Assembly: GCA_026770615.1 (NCBI GenBank)
Contig: MU631372.1
Span: 281,158 to 303,693, forward strand
Length of the DNA: 22,536 nucleotides
DNA from: Pavlovales sp. CCMP2436
Lineage: Eukaryota > Haptophyta > Pavlovophyceae > Pavlovales
Direction: 5' to 3'
Shown piece by piece: positions 1 through 7,846 of this stretch. The translations under genes and the position numbers were made by a program. Each line of letters begins with the position of its first letter. The stretch's first letter is position 1. Below the pieces are notes generated by a model, which worked only from the letters and a program-made list of their open reading frames with translations, was not told the origin of the DNA and searched no databases.

Positions 1-18
1 CCCCCCCCCGTCTGACAG

Positions 19-333
19 TACACGGACACTGCCTCGCGGTTCGGTCCGTGGAGCTTGGTGCAGGAGCTGCTGCGCACGATGGCGGACGTGGCCAAGGCGC
101 ACCCGGGCGCCACCATCGCGAACGTGGCGCAGCGGTACGTGCTGCAGGCCTCGCCCGCCGTGGGTGCTCTCATCGTGGGCGTGCGCAACACGGAGCACAT
201 CGCCGAGAACGTGCGCACCTTCGGCTTCGAGCTGAGCGGCCCTGAGATGGAGGCAATCTCGCGTGTCGTCGCCAAACGCTCCGGGCCGCAAGGCGACGTG
301 TGGGATCTCGAGCGTGGAGTGCGCTTTGCTTGA
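19..333 (+). CDS. Aldo/keto reductase, C-terminal exon (partial)
   Basis: NADPH-dependent aldo/keto reductases reduce carbonyl substrates on a TIM barrel. This is the C-terminal ~100 residues. The segment reading ANVAQRYVLQ, then GALIVGVRNTEHIAENV, matches the last barrel strands, where the family has a conserved (I/V)xGxRxxxxxxEN cofactor-phosphate loop. The stop is at 331-333. The frame is closed by TGA at 13-15, and a pyrimidine-rich stretch ending in CAG at 16-18 looks like an intron acceptor, so the exon probably begins near 19 with the rest of the gene left of the window. High GC and GC-rich third positions match the other host genes. Family-level call only; the substrate cannot be told. 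Confidence 0.8.
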   Translation, partial: YTDTASRFGPWSLVQELLRTMADVAKAHPGATIANVAQRYVLQASPAVGALIVGVRNTEHIAENVRTFGFELSGPEMEAISRVVAKRSGPQGDVWDLERGVRFA

Positions 334-1004
334 GGCGTTGGGTCCAGGCGACTCGCGAGGGCCTCGGCAGGGCGCCGCAACTCGCAGCTGAACGTGGGCG
401 TTATTTAGTGCTGACGGGCGCGGCTCGTAATGTTCAAGCAAGCTGTCTATAAATGCATCACAGTGTGTTATTTACATTTAAATACGTAGTGTATATTGTA
501 TTTGTAGGGACTCCGGCGGCTAGTGGTCTGACTGTCTTCGACTTCGGGGGGAGTCTTCGAGGCTAGTATTCATAGAAGCGGTCTCACCCTGACTCTATTG
601 AAAGCTTGTAATTAGACAATTCAATAACCATCGGGGGTATTACTATTCAGCACGTTGTAGCCGACGAACCGCGCGGCGGGGGGTGATGGTCACCGTCATC
701 GCCACGAACAATATGGGATGGGAATAGCCAGGATTCGATCATAATTATTACGCATATTGCGCGTATTAGTGAGTAACAAAGCTACTGTTATAGAAATAAG
801 AACAAAATTAGACGCGTACGTAACTAGTTACGTCTTAGTTCATATTTAATGAAGTCAAGCGGCCTTGGGCGAAGCTCGATTGGGGCCACATGCGGGCCGC
901 CTCCAGTCTTCACTGCCTGACCGACGAGAGTTTCGTGTATATATCACCGTGCCATATTATAATTGAGATTTCAATTATACGTAACTAGTTCGTCATTTTG
1001 TAAC
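334..1004. other. Intergenic region, no gene seen
   Basis: AT-richer spacer downstream of the aldo/keto reductase. No convincing ORF or tRNA was seen. It holds a perfect 16-bp palindrome at 818-833 (ACGTAACTAGTTACGT) and a related half copy near 976-990, of unknown meaning. Confidence 0.6.
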
Positions 1005-1225
1005 CCCCCGCCCTTGTTCTTCTGTGGGCACTTTTGTGAGGGAACGTTGAACGTACTCCCCCTACCCCGCGGCCTGCGGCCGTGAACGTTGAGCGTACCC
1101 CCCCCTGTTCCATTTTGCGATCAGAGGCCGGAACGACCCCCCCTCGCTCCTTTTGAAAAAGAGGCCGGAACGACCCCCCCTCATTTTAATTTATTTTTTT
1201 CAAATGACGTTGAACGACCCCCGAA
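1005..1225. repeat. Modular C-tract repeat, block 1
   Basis: Degenerate tandem modules of two types: ACGTTGAACGTAC followed by a C run (about 1041, 1085, 1206) and GGCCGGAACGACCCCCC (about 1129 and 1164), separated by short spacers such as CTCCTTTTGAAAAAGA. The same modules recur at 1636-1820. Read on the minus strand they could encode a repetitive peptide rich in GGVVPAS, but no real ORF is supported. Confidence 0.7.
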
Positions 1226-1275
1226 TTACCACGTGCCATTAATATAAAAAAACAGATACAATTATATTCATATAT

Positions 1276-1307
1276 TTATGATGGGAATTCAAGCTGGCGT
1301 CTGACTG
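1276..1307 (-). mobile_element. LINE-like 3' end, copy 1 (32 bp, extremely 5'-truncated)
   Basis: The plus strand carries AATTCAAGCTGGCGTCTGAC, the conserved 3' end of the family also found at 6838, 11074, 15313 and 16572. It is flanked by the direct repeat CATATAT at 1269-1275 and 1308-1314, consistent with a target-site duplication. The element lies on the minus strand and keeps only its last ~32 bp. Confidence 0.6.
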
Positions 1308-1474
1308 CATATATAAACTAAATGCTGAACGAATCTATACCTCGAAGTGTCCGCCCAGCTGCCGCCTGCCCCTAGGAGAGAGTTGATCCCGCGTTGATTT
1401 TCAAGTCTTCCCGCAAGCCATCTGTCAGCTTATCACATACCACCAGAAGCCAGCGCGGCCAGCGCGGGAACCAA

Positions 1475-1640
1475 GCGCAGATCTGCGCCGAGCGTAGGCC
1501 TACGCTCGACCTTGGCGCTCGGCGCTTAGCGCCGCAGATCTGCGCCGAGTGCCGAGCGCAGAGCGCCGAGCGCCCGCGGGCGCGAGCGCCGAGCGCAGAG
1601 CGCAGAGCGCCGAGCGCAGATCTGTGCCGATCGGGCGGAA
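1475..1640. repeat. Palindromic GC-rich low-complexity tract
   Basis: Built from iterations of GCGCAGATCTGCGCCGAG and GCCGAGCGCAGAGC. It contains perfect palindromes GCGCAGATCTGCGC (1475-1488) and CGAGCGTAGGCCTACGCTCG (1489-1508). ORFs through it on both strands are simple-repeat peptides rich in R, A and S, and I do not regard them as genes. Confidence 0.75.
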
Positions 1641-1822
1641 CGACCCCCCCCCCTTGCTCCTTTGCGATGGGATGCCGGAACAACACCCATCTCGCTCCAT
1701 TTTGAAAAAGAGGCCGGAACGACCCCCCCCTCGTTATTTTTTCTTCGAATAACGTTGAGCGTACCCGGGGCCCCTACGTTTTTTTTTCCCCAAAATAACG
1801 TTGAACAACCCCCCCTACAGAA
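1636..1822. repeat. Modular C-tract repeat, block 2
   Basis: A second block of the modules described at 1005-1225: GGCGGAACGACCCCC near 1636, GGCCGGAACGACCCCCCC near 1712, and AACGTTGAGCGTACCC / AACGTTGAACAACCCC near 1751 and 1797. The spacer CTCCATTTTGAAAAAGAGG is shared with block 1. Confidence 0.7.
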
Positions 1823-1904
1823 GGACAAGGGAGGGGGGGGGTGTAACAAAATGACGCGCGTATTACATAGATATATATCATCATGCAAACAACGTGCACG
1901 GTGG

Positions 1905-3626
1905 CTAGGCAGCAGGTGCCTCCCTGCCGAGCTCGCCGCTGCCGTATGAGCAGCCCTCGGCGAGTGACGGCGGCTTTGCCATTGCCGCCGGCGCGCTGGC
2001 CGAGCTGAGCTGCGAGGCGGCACTGTAGCTGCGCGTACACGCCGGCGACGAGACGTGGCGCGCCAGCCGCGCAACGGCAGCACCGCCGCCGACGCGCCGG
2101 CCGAGCGCGTCAGCGAGCATCGCGCGCGCGTGGACGGTCACGGTGAGGTGGCCGATGAGCTGATCGTCGGCGTCGAGGACGGAGAGGACCTCGGGCAACT
2201 CCGGCTCACCCGCTTCGAGACGCGTGAGCTCCTGCTGCAGGTTTACGAACGCCTCGCCGATCCAGCGCCCGCACTCGTCAGCCGAGGCGTCGGTGGCGGG
2301 TTCGGCGGCAGGCAGCCCGCGCAGACTGAAGACGAGGTCGGCATACACCTCCGCGGGCGACAGCAGGCTCTCAAGCAGCAGCTGCAGCTCGTCCAACCGC
2401 GTGAGCTCCACAACGTGCGTGCAGTTGAGCGCCGCGCCGAGCATCCCGCGCCCGCCGCCTCCGAGTGTGCGCAGCGGCACGGGCGGCGTGCACAGCGGCG
2501 GGAGCATCGCGCCGAGCATCGCCTCGTGAAACTCGGCGCAGACACTCACCGCCCCGTCCGCCAAACGTGCATAATGTGGCGAGTGCGCGCTGGCGTACGA
2601 GTGCTGCGGGCCCAAGGTGAAGGCGGGGCTGTGGCACGCGTAGGAGGGCACCAGCTCGAGCGAGTGGAGCTCCACCACAAGCGGCGCAATGGCGGGCTCG
2701 AGTGCGACGGAGGGGAACCGCATCAGCGCCGGCTTCTCAATCTCCGCAGCCCCCGAGCGCTGGCGGCCAATCGAGCGCTGGCGGCCGGGTGAGGGGTGGC
2801 GGTAGCCGTCTGAGGGTGCGTACACACCGCACTGCAGCAGAGACTCGCCACCCGCGGGTGGCCCGCCGGCGCCGCCGTTGCGGCTCAGCCAGCGCTGCGC
2901 CGCACCTTGCACACAGGCCGCAGCTGAGCCGCGTGCGTGCTGCCGCGCGATGGCGCGCTCGTGCGCGAGGCGTTTGCGCGTTTGCTTTCTGCGCGCGGCC
3001 GCCTGCAACACGCGCGCAGCGGCGGCGCGCGGCGTCGGTGGCGGCCCGGCGGCGGGCAGGGCGCCGAGCGCGCGGCGGATCGCCCGGCCACGCGCAACGG
3101 CCTGAAGCAAGGTGGCCGCGCGCACCGCGCGCACATGCTGTCGCCGGCGGCGGCTGCGGCGCAGCGGCGCAGCGGGCTCCGCGACCTCGGCGGGCGTGAC
3201 GGCCTCGCCCTCGTTTGCGCTTGCCCTCTCGCCCCACGGGCCGGCAAAGAAGTTCTCCCACCGCGAGCGAACGAAGGAGCCGGTAGACGAGACCGTCGAG
3301 TGCGTCGGCGGTGGCGGCGAGAAGGGCGACGCGCCCGGCTGCGCGGCGAGGAGCGCGAGCGCAGCATCACCGGCGGAGGGTGAGACGGCGTTGGCGGTGG
3401 CAGCCATCCCGACGGCCCGGCGCGCAAGGCTTGACATCTCCTCGGGCGAGCGCTGTGCGAGTAGCCGCACGAAGGACGAGAAGGTCTCCTCCTCCAAGTT
3501 AGAGTTGAGCCCGCATGGCCGGTGCGAGAAGGGGGGCTGCACGTCCGGCAAAGGCTGCTCCGCCTGCTCGAGGGTCACGTCCGGCAGCGACGCCCTGCGC
3601 GCCCACTGCCACGGGAGCGGCAACAT
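1905..3626 (-). CDS. IQ-motif-containing protein of unknown function
   Basis: Long GC-rich reading frame, 574 aa from the preferred Met at 3626. Three successive IQ-like motifs are visible: LLQAVARGRAIRR (~173), VLQAAARRKQTRKR (~206) and CVQGAAQRWLSR (~238). These are basic amphipathic helices that usually bind calmodulin or myosin-type light chains. Before them lie an Arg-rich patch and a Ser/Pro-rich linker; the C-terminal half has acidic, Leu-rich helices such as ELQLLLESLLSPAEVYADL. The frame stays open upstream to 3950, but that extension crosses an A-rich tail (encoding IIKKKKKK) of a dispersed repeat, so the later Met is preferred. Introns cannot be excluded. Coding status is likely from length and composition; the function is unknown. 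Confidence 0.6.
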   Translation of the reverse strand: MLPLPWQWARRASLPDVTLEQAEQPLPDVQPPFSHRPCGLNSNLEEETFSSFVRLLAQRSPEEMSSLARRAVGMAATANAVSPSAGDAALALLAAQPGASPFSPPPPTHSTVSSTGSFVRSRWENFFAGPWGERASANEGEAVTPAEVAEPAAPLRRSRRRRQHVRAVRAATLLQAVARGRAIRRALGALPAAGPPPTPRAAAARVLQAAARRKQTRKRLAHERAIARQHARGSAAACVQGAAQRWLSRNGGAGGPPAGGESLLQCGVYAPSDGYRHPSPGRQRSIGRQRSGAAEIEKPALMRFPSVALEPAIAPLVVELHSLELVPSYACHSPAFTLGPQHSYASAHSPHYARLADGAVSVCAEFHEAMLGAMLPPLCTPPVPLRTLGGGGRGMLGAALNCTHVVELTRLDELQLLLESLLSPAEVYADLVFSLRGLPAAEPATDASADECGRWIGEAFVNLQQELTRLEAGEPELPEVLSVLDADDQLIGHLTVTVHARAMLADALGRRVGGGAAVARLARHVSSPACTRSYSAASQLSSASAPAAMAKPPSLAEGCSYGSGELGREAPAA

Positions 3627-3771
3627 CGGGCGGGCAAGACTGCGAGCTGCCGAAGAACGGCCTGCGAGCTGCGTCCTGCGCTCTGCCTTGAGCGTTGGGC
3701 TGAACTGCTCTGGAGCTCTCGACGTCTTCCCCGGCCCTGCCGCCGTGTTTGATGTGGGGGCTTGCGCGTAT

Positions 3772-3801
3772 TTTTTTTTTTTTTTTTTTATTATTTTTTT
3801 T
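3772..3801 (-). repeat. A-rich tail (T-rich on plus strand)
   Basis: About 30 nt, almost all T on the plus strand with a few A. On the minus strand it directly follows the dispersed repeat at 3804-3961, as the 3' A-tail of a SINE-like retroposon would. Confidence 0.6.
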
Positions 3802-3803
3802 AG

Positions 3804-3961
3804 AATCCCCGACTTGCAGCCCGAAGGCGCACGGGCATGACATGGGAGGGTCATCGCATCGGTCGTCTCATGTGCTATCTTACTCCCCGCGCCGTCTCTC
3901 CGGCACAAACCTTGCTCGTCGTCGAATCGCGCCGCCGCGATCCTGCGCATAATTACAACAA
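3804..3961 (-). mobile_element. SINE-like dispersed repeat, copy A (with A-tail)
   Basis: About 155 bp, clearly homologous to 10902-11058 in the opposite orientation; shared tracts include GCGCGCCGCCGCG, CATGACATGG and TTGCAG-CCGAAGGCG. Near its 3' end is a hairpin (3819-3836) in which one base pair differs between the copies with pairing kept. The minus-strand 3' end runs into an A-rich tail. No coding potential was seen. The SINE reading is inference from size, tail and dispersal. Confidence 0.6.
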
Positions 3962-3988
3962 AACATCTCGCAAAAAACCTCCGTCATT

Positions 3989-4135
3989 CATGGACGGGCA
4001 TTAAGAAAGCTCGGCATCAAGAAACTGAGCCTCAATGTTTGAGCCAGTTAAGCATTGTTTGTATGTAATGTAACTATTGTTTGTATGTATTTTGCTAAGA
4101 AAGTGAGCCTCACTCTGATTCTCATGCCCGTCTAT
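3989..4135. mobile_element. MITE-like element 1 (terminal inverted repeats)
   Basis: Ends are CATGGACGGGCAT (3989-4001) and ATGCCCGTCTATG (4123-4135), inverted with one mismatch. The interior contains AAGAAACTGAGCCTC, a weaker inverted match AAGTGAGCCTC, and TTGTTTGTATGTA. These internal words are shared with the element at 11214-11381, so both belong to one loose family of short non-autonomous elements. Confidence 0.6.
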
Positions 4136-4141
4136 GACTGA

Positions 4142-4595
4142 ACCGTGCTATGCTGTACCCGCAAATACGGGTACAGCCTAGCACGTGGCGTGGTGTAGGC
4201 TATCCTCTTCCTTGTCTTAGGAAGGGTGCGGCTCCGCGTTGTCTAGGCGGCGGCCTTGCCCTGTGTGTTTCTGCTGGTTTTTGTTCTAGTGTTTTGGTGC
4301 TTGATCGTGTTATCCTCTTTTGGCTGGGCGTTGGAGATGCTTCACTTTTCCGTTTGTTATTCGTGGCTCCTTGCGTTATTCGCCCTCTTATTAAAAAAGC
4401 CCTTTGGCCTTTACCCCGCAGCCCCTCATCCCGCAGCTCACCAAGCCACCAGCTTGGAACCTGCTCAACCTTAACGACCTGTACCTGCTCAAACCCCTGC
4501 TCACCAGCCCCCAGGTCCGTGGAATCCTTCGTTATTTAAATTATGCGGCCTGTCTGGCTATTTATGTATATGAACCACGAGCTAAAATGCCATGA
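4142..4595. other. Gene-poor interval with a perfect hairpin
   Basis: GCTGTACCCG (4152-4161) and CGGGTACAGC (4168-4177) form a 10-bp perfect stem with a 6-nt loop. Further right a plus-strand frame (4404-4595) encodes the Leu-rich segment NLLNLNDLYLLKPLL, which could be an exon remnant but has no supporting context. Confidence 0.4.
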
Positions 4596-4597
4596 GG

Positions 4598-4625
4598 CAT
4601 GATATGATATGATATGATATGATAA
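4598..4625. repeat. GATAT microsatellite
   Basis: About five tandem GATAT units, followed by a short duplicated phrase (TACGATGTTGCGA) at about 4628 and 4666. Confidence 0.85.
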
Positions 4626-4740
4626 TATACGATGTTGCGATGACATGACATGAATTTTGATAGTGTACGATGTTGCGAACCTGTCATACTGGCACGGCTG
4701 TCGTCTGTATGTCGCGAGCAAGGGGTCGTGAAGGGCCAGG

Positions 4741-4765
4741 GTGTTTCATTATTAAAACTTTGTGC

Positions 4766-4800
<35 letters not shown>

Positions 4801-5056
4801 GTACACATTCAACACCGCTCGCTGGCGAATATGCTGGCGAATATGCTGACCAAGATGCTTCGGTGCGCGTCAAAAAGTAGTTCTGTGCGTTTCATTAGTA
4901 AAAACTGTGCGCTGTTAATACCGGAGTATTATTACTACAATTTCTAAAAAAAAAAAAAAAAAATCGCTGGCGAATATGTTGACCAAGATGCTTTAGTGTG
5001 CTCTGTAAACTAGTGTTTTGTTATACATTTGTAATAAGGTGTGTGCTGTCAATATC
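4741..5056. repeat. Degenerate tandem duplication with internal poly-A tracts
   Basis: Unit 1 (about 4742-4870) and unit 2 (about 4884-5000) share GTTTCATTA-TAAAA-CT-TG-GCTGTTA at the left, a poly-A run in the middle (about 31 A near 4769-4799; about 18 A near 4947-4964) and CGCTGGCGAATATG followed by TGACCAAGATGCTT at the right. A third partial unit follows (about 5016-5056). Unit 1 also has GGCGAATATGCT twice in a row. Confidence 0.75.
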
Positions 5057-5253
5057 GTTGCGAGTGTTATCAACGGATAGTAGCCTTAATAATAATTATA
5101 ATTATAATCATAATTACTATTATTAAGATTATTAGGTGGACAACTGAGTGCGGTGAAGTCTGTAGGTACCAACAGAGTGAGCGCCCCTTCCCTGCTCCCA
5201 CTAGTGCAGATATCTATATCAATATCATGAAAGCTACCTCCCTCAACGCCTAG

Positions 5254-5757
5254 GGCGTTTGCGGGTGTGTTGAAGGGTCATACTCACTAACTAAGAAACT
5301 AACTAGTGAGCGGCGCCGGAATTTCAACGCCTTGCATGCACCGGCGCAATTTCCCGCGCAACTCCCGCGCAACGCCGTCTCGCTGCTGATGGAGGGCGCC
5401 CCGCCCAACGCGCTCCCGCGCAACGCCGTCTCGCTGCTGATGGAGGGCGCCCCGCCCAACGCGCTCTCGCGGACCCTCGAGGACTACGGCCTGCCGCCCC
5501 CCGAGCTCTAGAAGGGCCGCGTCCGTGGCCTCAAGCCGAAGGTCCCCGAGGAGGAGCTCACGCACGTGCAGAAGATGCGGCGGAGGAGCAGTGATAACAT
5601 GTCAGAGAAGAGGCGGGAGGGCGGCTTATGGGACCCCAACGTGGACGGGGGCGGCATCCTGGAGAGCGGCAGCGCGATCCGCCGCTACACGCTCGGCCAT
5701 ATCTGTCGGCACAAAGGCGCCGACCGTGCCGACGGGCAAGTACCTCGGCGTCGCTGA
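5254..5757 (+). pseudogene. Damaged 5' part of the HNH-like gene, with 51-bp tandem repeat
   Basis: Frame 1 is open from 5254 to a TAG at 5509-5511, then again to 5755. It reads like protein (TLEDYGLPPPEL before the stop, KGRVRGLKPKVPEEELTHVQ after it) with host-like GC-rich third positions. A 51-bp unit occurs twice (5362-5412, 5413-5463) plus a partial copy and encodes the 17-aa repeat LPRNAVSLLMEGAPPNA. The continuation lies in frame 2 from about 5702-5730, so the gene has either lost its frame or uses an intron I cannot place. The in-frame stop favours decay. Confidence 0.45.
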
Positions 5758-6568
5758 TCTGCCATGGGTCGTGAAGATGCTCACCGCCCTCAAGGACAAT
5801 AATGACTACCCGCGCTGCGACCTCTCCGGCCTCCGCTTCACCTGGAACAGCGAGGGCGAGTGGCCCTTCTCGCTCAATCGCATCGATAACAAGGACCCGA
5901 GTCACGGCGAGAAGAACGTGGAGCTGATTGCCGCGCGCTGCAACGCGGTAGAGCGCGAGAGCTACGGCGCGACGGACCTGCGCACGATGTTCGCGGACAT
6001 GTTCAAGCAGATGCTACGCGAGCTCACCGAGCCGACCCTCGAGCTCGCTGCGGAGCGCCTCAACGACGAGGAAGACCTCCTGCTCGCGCGCGTCCAGGAG
6101 GTCTTCGGCGGCAACCTCGAGGGCCGCAAGCGCATCTTCAATAATATCGCCAAGGCGAACGGAAACGACGCGAAGCGCAACGGCTGCACCGACGCGCACC
6201 GCAAGGCGTTCAGGGACCTCTTCGGCGGCTACACCGGGCTGCTCTGCTCCGAGCTCCAGAAGAAGTTCATCACGCAGCGCGGTCGATGCGCGTATACCGG
6301 CATTCTGATGAACGGCAGTCCCACGTCGCCCTTCTGCGTGTCCCTCGAGCGCCTCGACAACGAGATCTGCCACTTCCCCCTCAAGCTGGACGAGCTCGGC
6401 AAGCCCACCGTCGACTTTTACAATGTCGTCTGGATCGTGCGCCTCATCCAGGTGCAGAGCAGATCCTGCCGCATCGCGCTGACCGCCCTCCTCTCCTCGC
6501 CGACCCTCGAGCGCACCCGCGAGCAGGAGAAGCTGATCAGGGACGCGCTCAGCGCCGCCGTGGCGTAA
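5702..6568 (+). CDS. Protein with two HNH-nuclease-like modules
   Basis: The intact 3' half of the gene; the first in-frame ATG is at 5777, giving a 263-aa product, and the frame is open upstream. Module 1 begins at 5816 with CDLSG and continues SLNRIDN...H...NVELIAARCN, the Cys-x2-SG / S-x-R-x-D-N / H / N spacing of degenerate HNH endonucleases. Module 2 (CAYTG at 6287, then SLERLDN at 6341) repeats the first half, but the trailing H/N part is diverged (FYNVVWIV), so it is probably not catalytic. A Leu-rich helical linker separates them. HNH enzymes cut DNA with one metal ion; activity here is unproven. The damaged upstream frame suggests a decaying member of a dispersed algal family. Confidence 0.55.
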   Translation, partial: SVGTKAPTVPTGKYLGVADLPWVVKMLTALKDNNDYPRCDLSGLRFTWNSEGEWPFSLNRIDNKDPSHGEKNVELIAARCNAVERESYGATDLRTMFADMFKQMLRELTEPTLELAAERLNDEEDLLLARVQEVFGGNLEGRKRIFNNIAKANGNDAKRNGCTDAHRKAFRDLFGGYTGLLCSELQKKFITQRGRCAYTGILMNGSPTSPFCVSLERLDNEICHFPLKLDELGKPTVDFYNVVWIVRLIQVQSRSCRIALTALLSSPTLERTREQEKLIRDALSAAVA

Positions 6569-6828
6569 GCGTGTCCCTCGTGACGCCAACGCCTCCAAAT
6601 TTGGGCGAGCGCGCGCGGCATGTATCCCCTGACCAACGCCTTCATGTAAATTTGTTGTTTAATGTGCACCGAGAGACAACGGCGACGCGGGACCGCACGC
6701 TCATGCGTGTCTGTTGAAGTGTACATTAACTCTGTCTGGAGGCGCAGATCTCAGTGCACCCCGCTGAACGCCCGAGAACCTTGCTGGCATGGGTTAAAAT
6801 AGAATTGACGGGATAATTTTTGTGATAT
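6569..6828. other. Intergenic region, no gene seen
   Basis: 3' flank of the HNH-like gene. No convincing ORF or structured RNA was recognised before the retroelement copy at 6838. Confidence 0.5.
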
Positions 6829-6837
6829 TATTATATG

Positions 6838-6914
6838 TACTGATAGGGATTCAAGCTGGCGTCTGACTGTTCTGAATGTTTTGCTGGTCTGAGCGCTGCG
6901 TCGCCCATTGCCTG
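6838..6914 (-). mobile_element. LINE-like 3' end, copy 2 (77 bp)
   Basis: The minus strand carries the family 3' end, from GGCAATGGGCGACGCAGCGC to CAGACGCCAGCTTGAATCCC. It is flanked by a perfect 9-bp direct repeat TATTATATG (6829-6837 and 6915-6923), a target-site duplication. The 5' end is truncated within the 3' UTR. Confidence 0.8.
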
Positions 6915-7108
6915 TATTATATGGTGGGCATTTTTTTTTTTTTTTCGCAGCCGAGCTGCGAGCGGCGGCCGCGCGGTTGGGCGAGCAGACGCGCGGCTGG
7001 GCGAGCGCCCGACTCTCCGTTACCACCACCATCCCTGCTGCCAGGACTAACGTCTGATGTCGACCAAGTCAGTGAGTGAACAACACCTGTTGAATCATGC
7101 TGAGCAGC

Positions 7109-7537
7109 TATATGGGTCGAAATCTGAATTAGTGGCCAGTCCGGGGGGAAATCGCGAAAAATCCGGTGAAAATCCTCCGGAGCAACTCACGAACCGGAGG
7201 TGGTGCACAAAAGTTAGTTGCAGATTCGTGAATGGGGCGGCGCCCCATTCACGAATCTGCAACTAACTTTTGTGCACCACTTCGGGAACCATGACTTTCT
7301 TTTCGCTTCCGAACGCTGAAAATCGGAAATGTTAGTTACCTTTAGTATGTTGTCGACCCCAGAGGCACACGAGAGGCACACGAGGTGGGCTCCCACCGTC
7401 GAGGAGGGCTCTATTCGACAACAGCTATCAACACTTAGCGCGCAGGGGCGAACGATCTCTACTACTTCGTCCCGCCCACAACTTTTCCCCCTCCCCAGTG
7501 CGGAATCGCGCCACTAATTCGGATTTCGACCCATATA
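7109..7537. mobile_element. Foldback/MITE-like element with 28-bp TIRs
   Basis: Left end (7109-7136) and right end (7510-7537) are inverted repeats matching at 27 of 28 positions, containing GGGTCGAAATC and GAATTAGTGGC. TA-rich DNA lies at both outer edges, compatible with a TA target duplication. Inside are a perfect 81-bp palindrome (7200-7280), an 11-bp tandem repeat AGAGGCACACG and a small GGTGGG/CCCACC hairpin. No transposase ORF is present, so it would be non-autonomous. Confidence 0.75.
7200..7280. repeat. Perfect palindrome, 40-bp arms and one central base
   Basis: The left arm 7200-7239 starts GTGGTGCACAAAAGTTAG and ends GAATGGGGCG. The right arm 7241-7280 is its exact reverse complement, with a single G at 7240 between them. 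There is no spacer, so it can extrude as a cruciform or, if transcribed, fold into a 40-bp hairpin. Confidence 0.95.
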
Positions 7538-7846
7538 TATACAATTAATGACAAACCACAACAACCCCAAAATGACATTTGCGGAGCGTATTCATCGCAT
7601 ATTACATTACTGAAAGGAATTCAAATCATATTATATAACAACTTATATATACTCTGCCGTTCCCGGTGTGCAGGGTGCTAGATACCAATATGACACGAAT
7701 TGCTTCAGTAACTCAGAGTCTTTTGAAACCAATTAAAACGAAACACAACTAGGTTCGGAGCCGTTCGCGCAACTTAATCTGAAGTCGGGCGCGACGCACA
7801 GCCGCCCCGCGAGGAACGGAGAGAGAACGGAGAGAAAGAAAATAGC
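7538..7846. other. AT-rich intergenic region
   Basis: AT-rich spacer between the foldback element and the stop codon of the leftward biotinyl-domain gene. No ORF or RNA gene was recognised. Confidence 0.5.

Noticed and set aside
1372..2083. ORFs in both directions through the C-tract and palindromic repeats
   Set aside because: They encode only simple-repeat peptides and have no start or domain support.
2055..3840. Plus-strand frames opposite the IQ-motif gene
   Set aside because: Their Arg/Ala-rich composition is typical of GC-rich antisense frames, with no recognisable domain.
3627..3950. N-terminal extension of the leftward IQ-motif frame, including IIKKKKKK
   Set aside because: It crosses the A-rich tail and body of a dispersed repeat, so it is better explained as a fortuitously open frame upstream of the Met at 3626.
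4404..4595. Leu-rich plus-strand frame (NLLNLNDLYLLKPLL)
   Set aside because: Somewhat protein-like, but short, without splice or domain support and next to repeats; kept only as a note.
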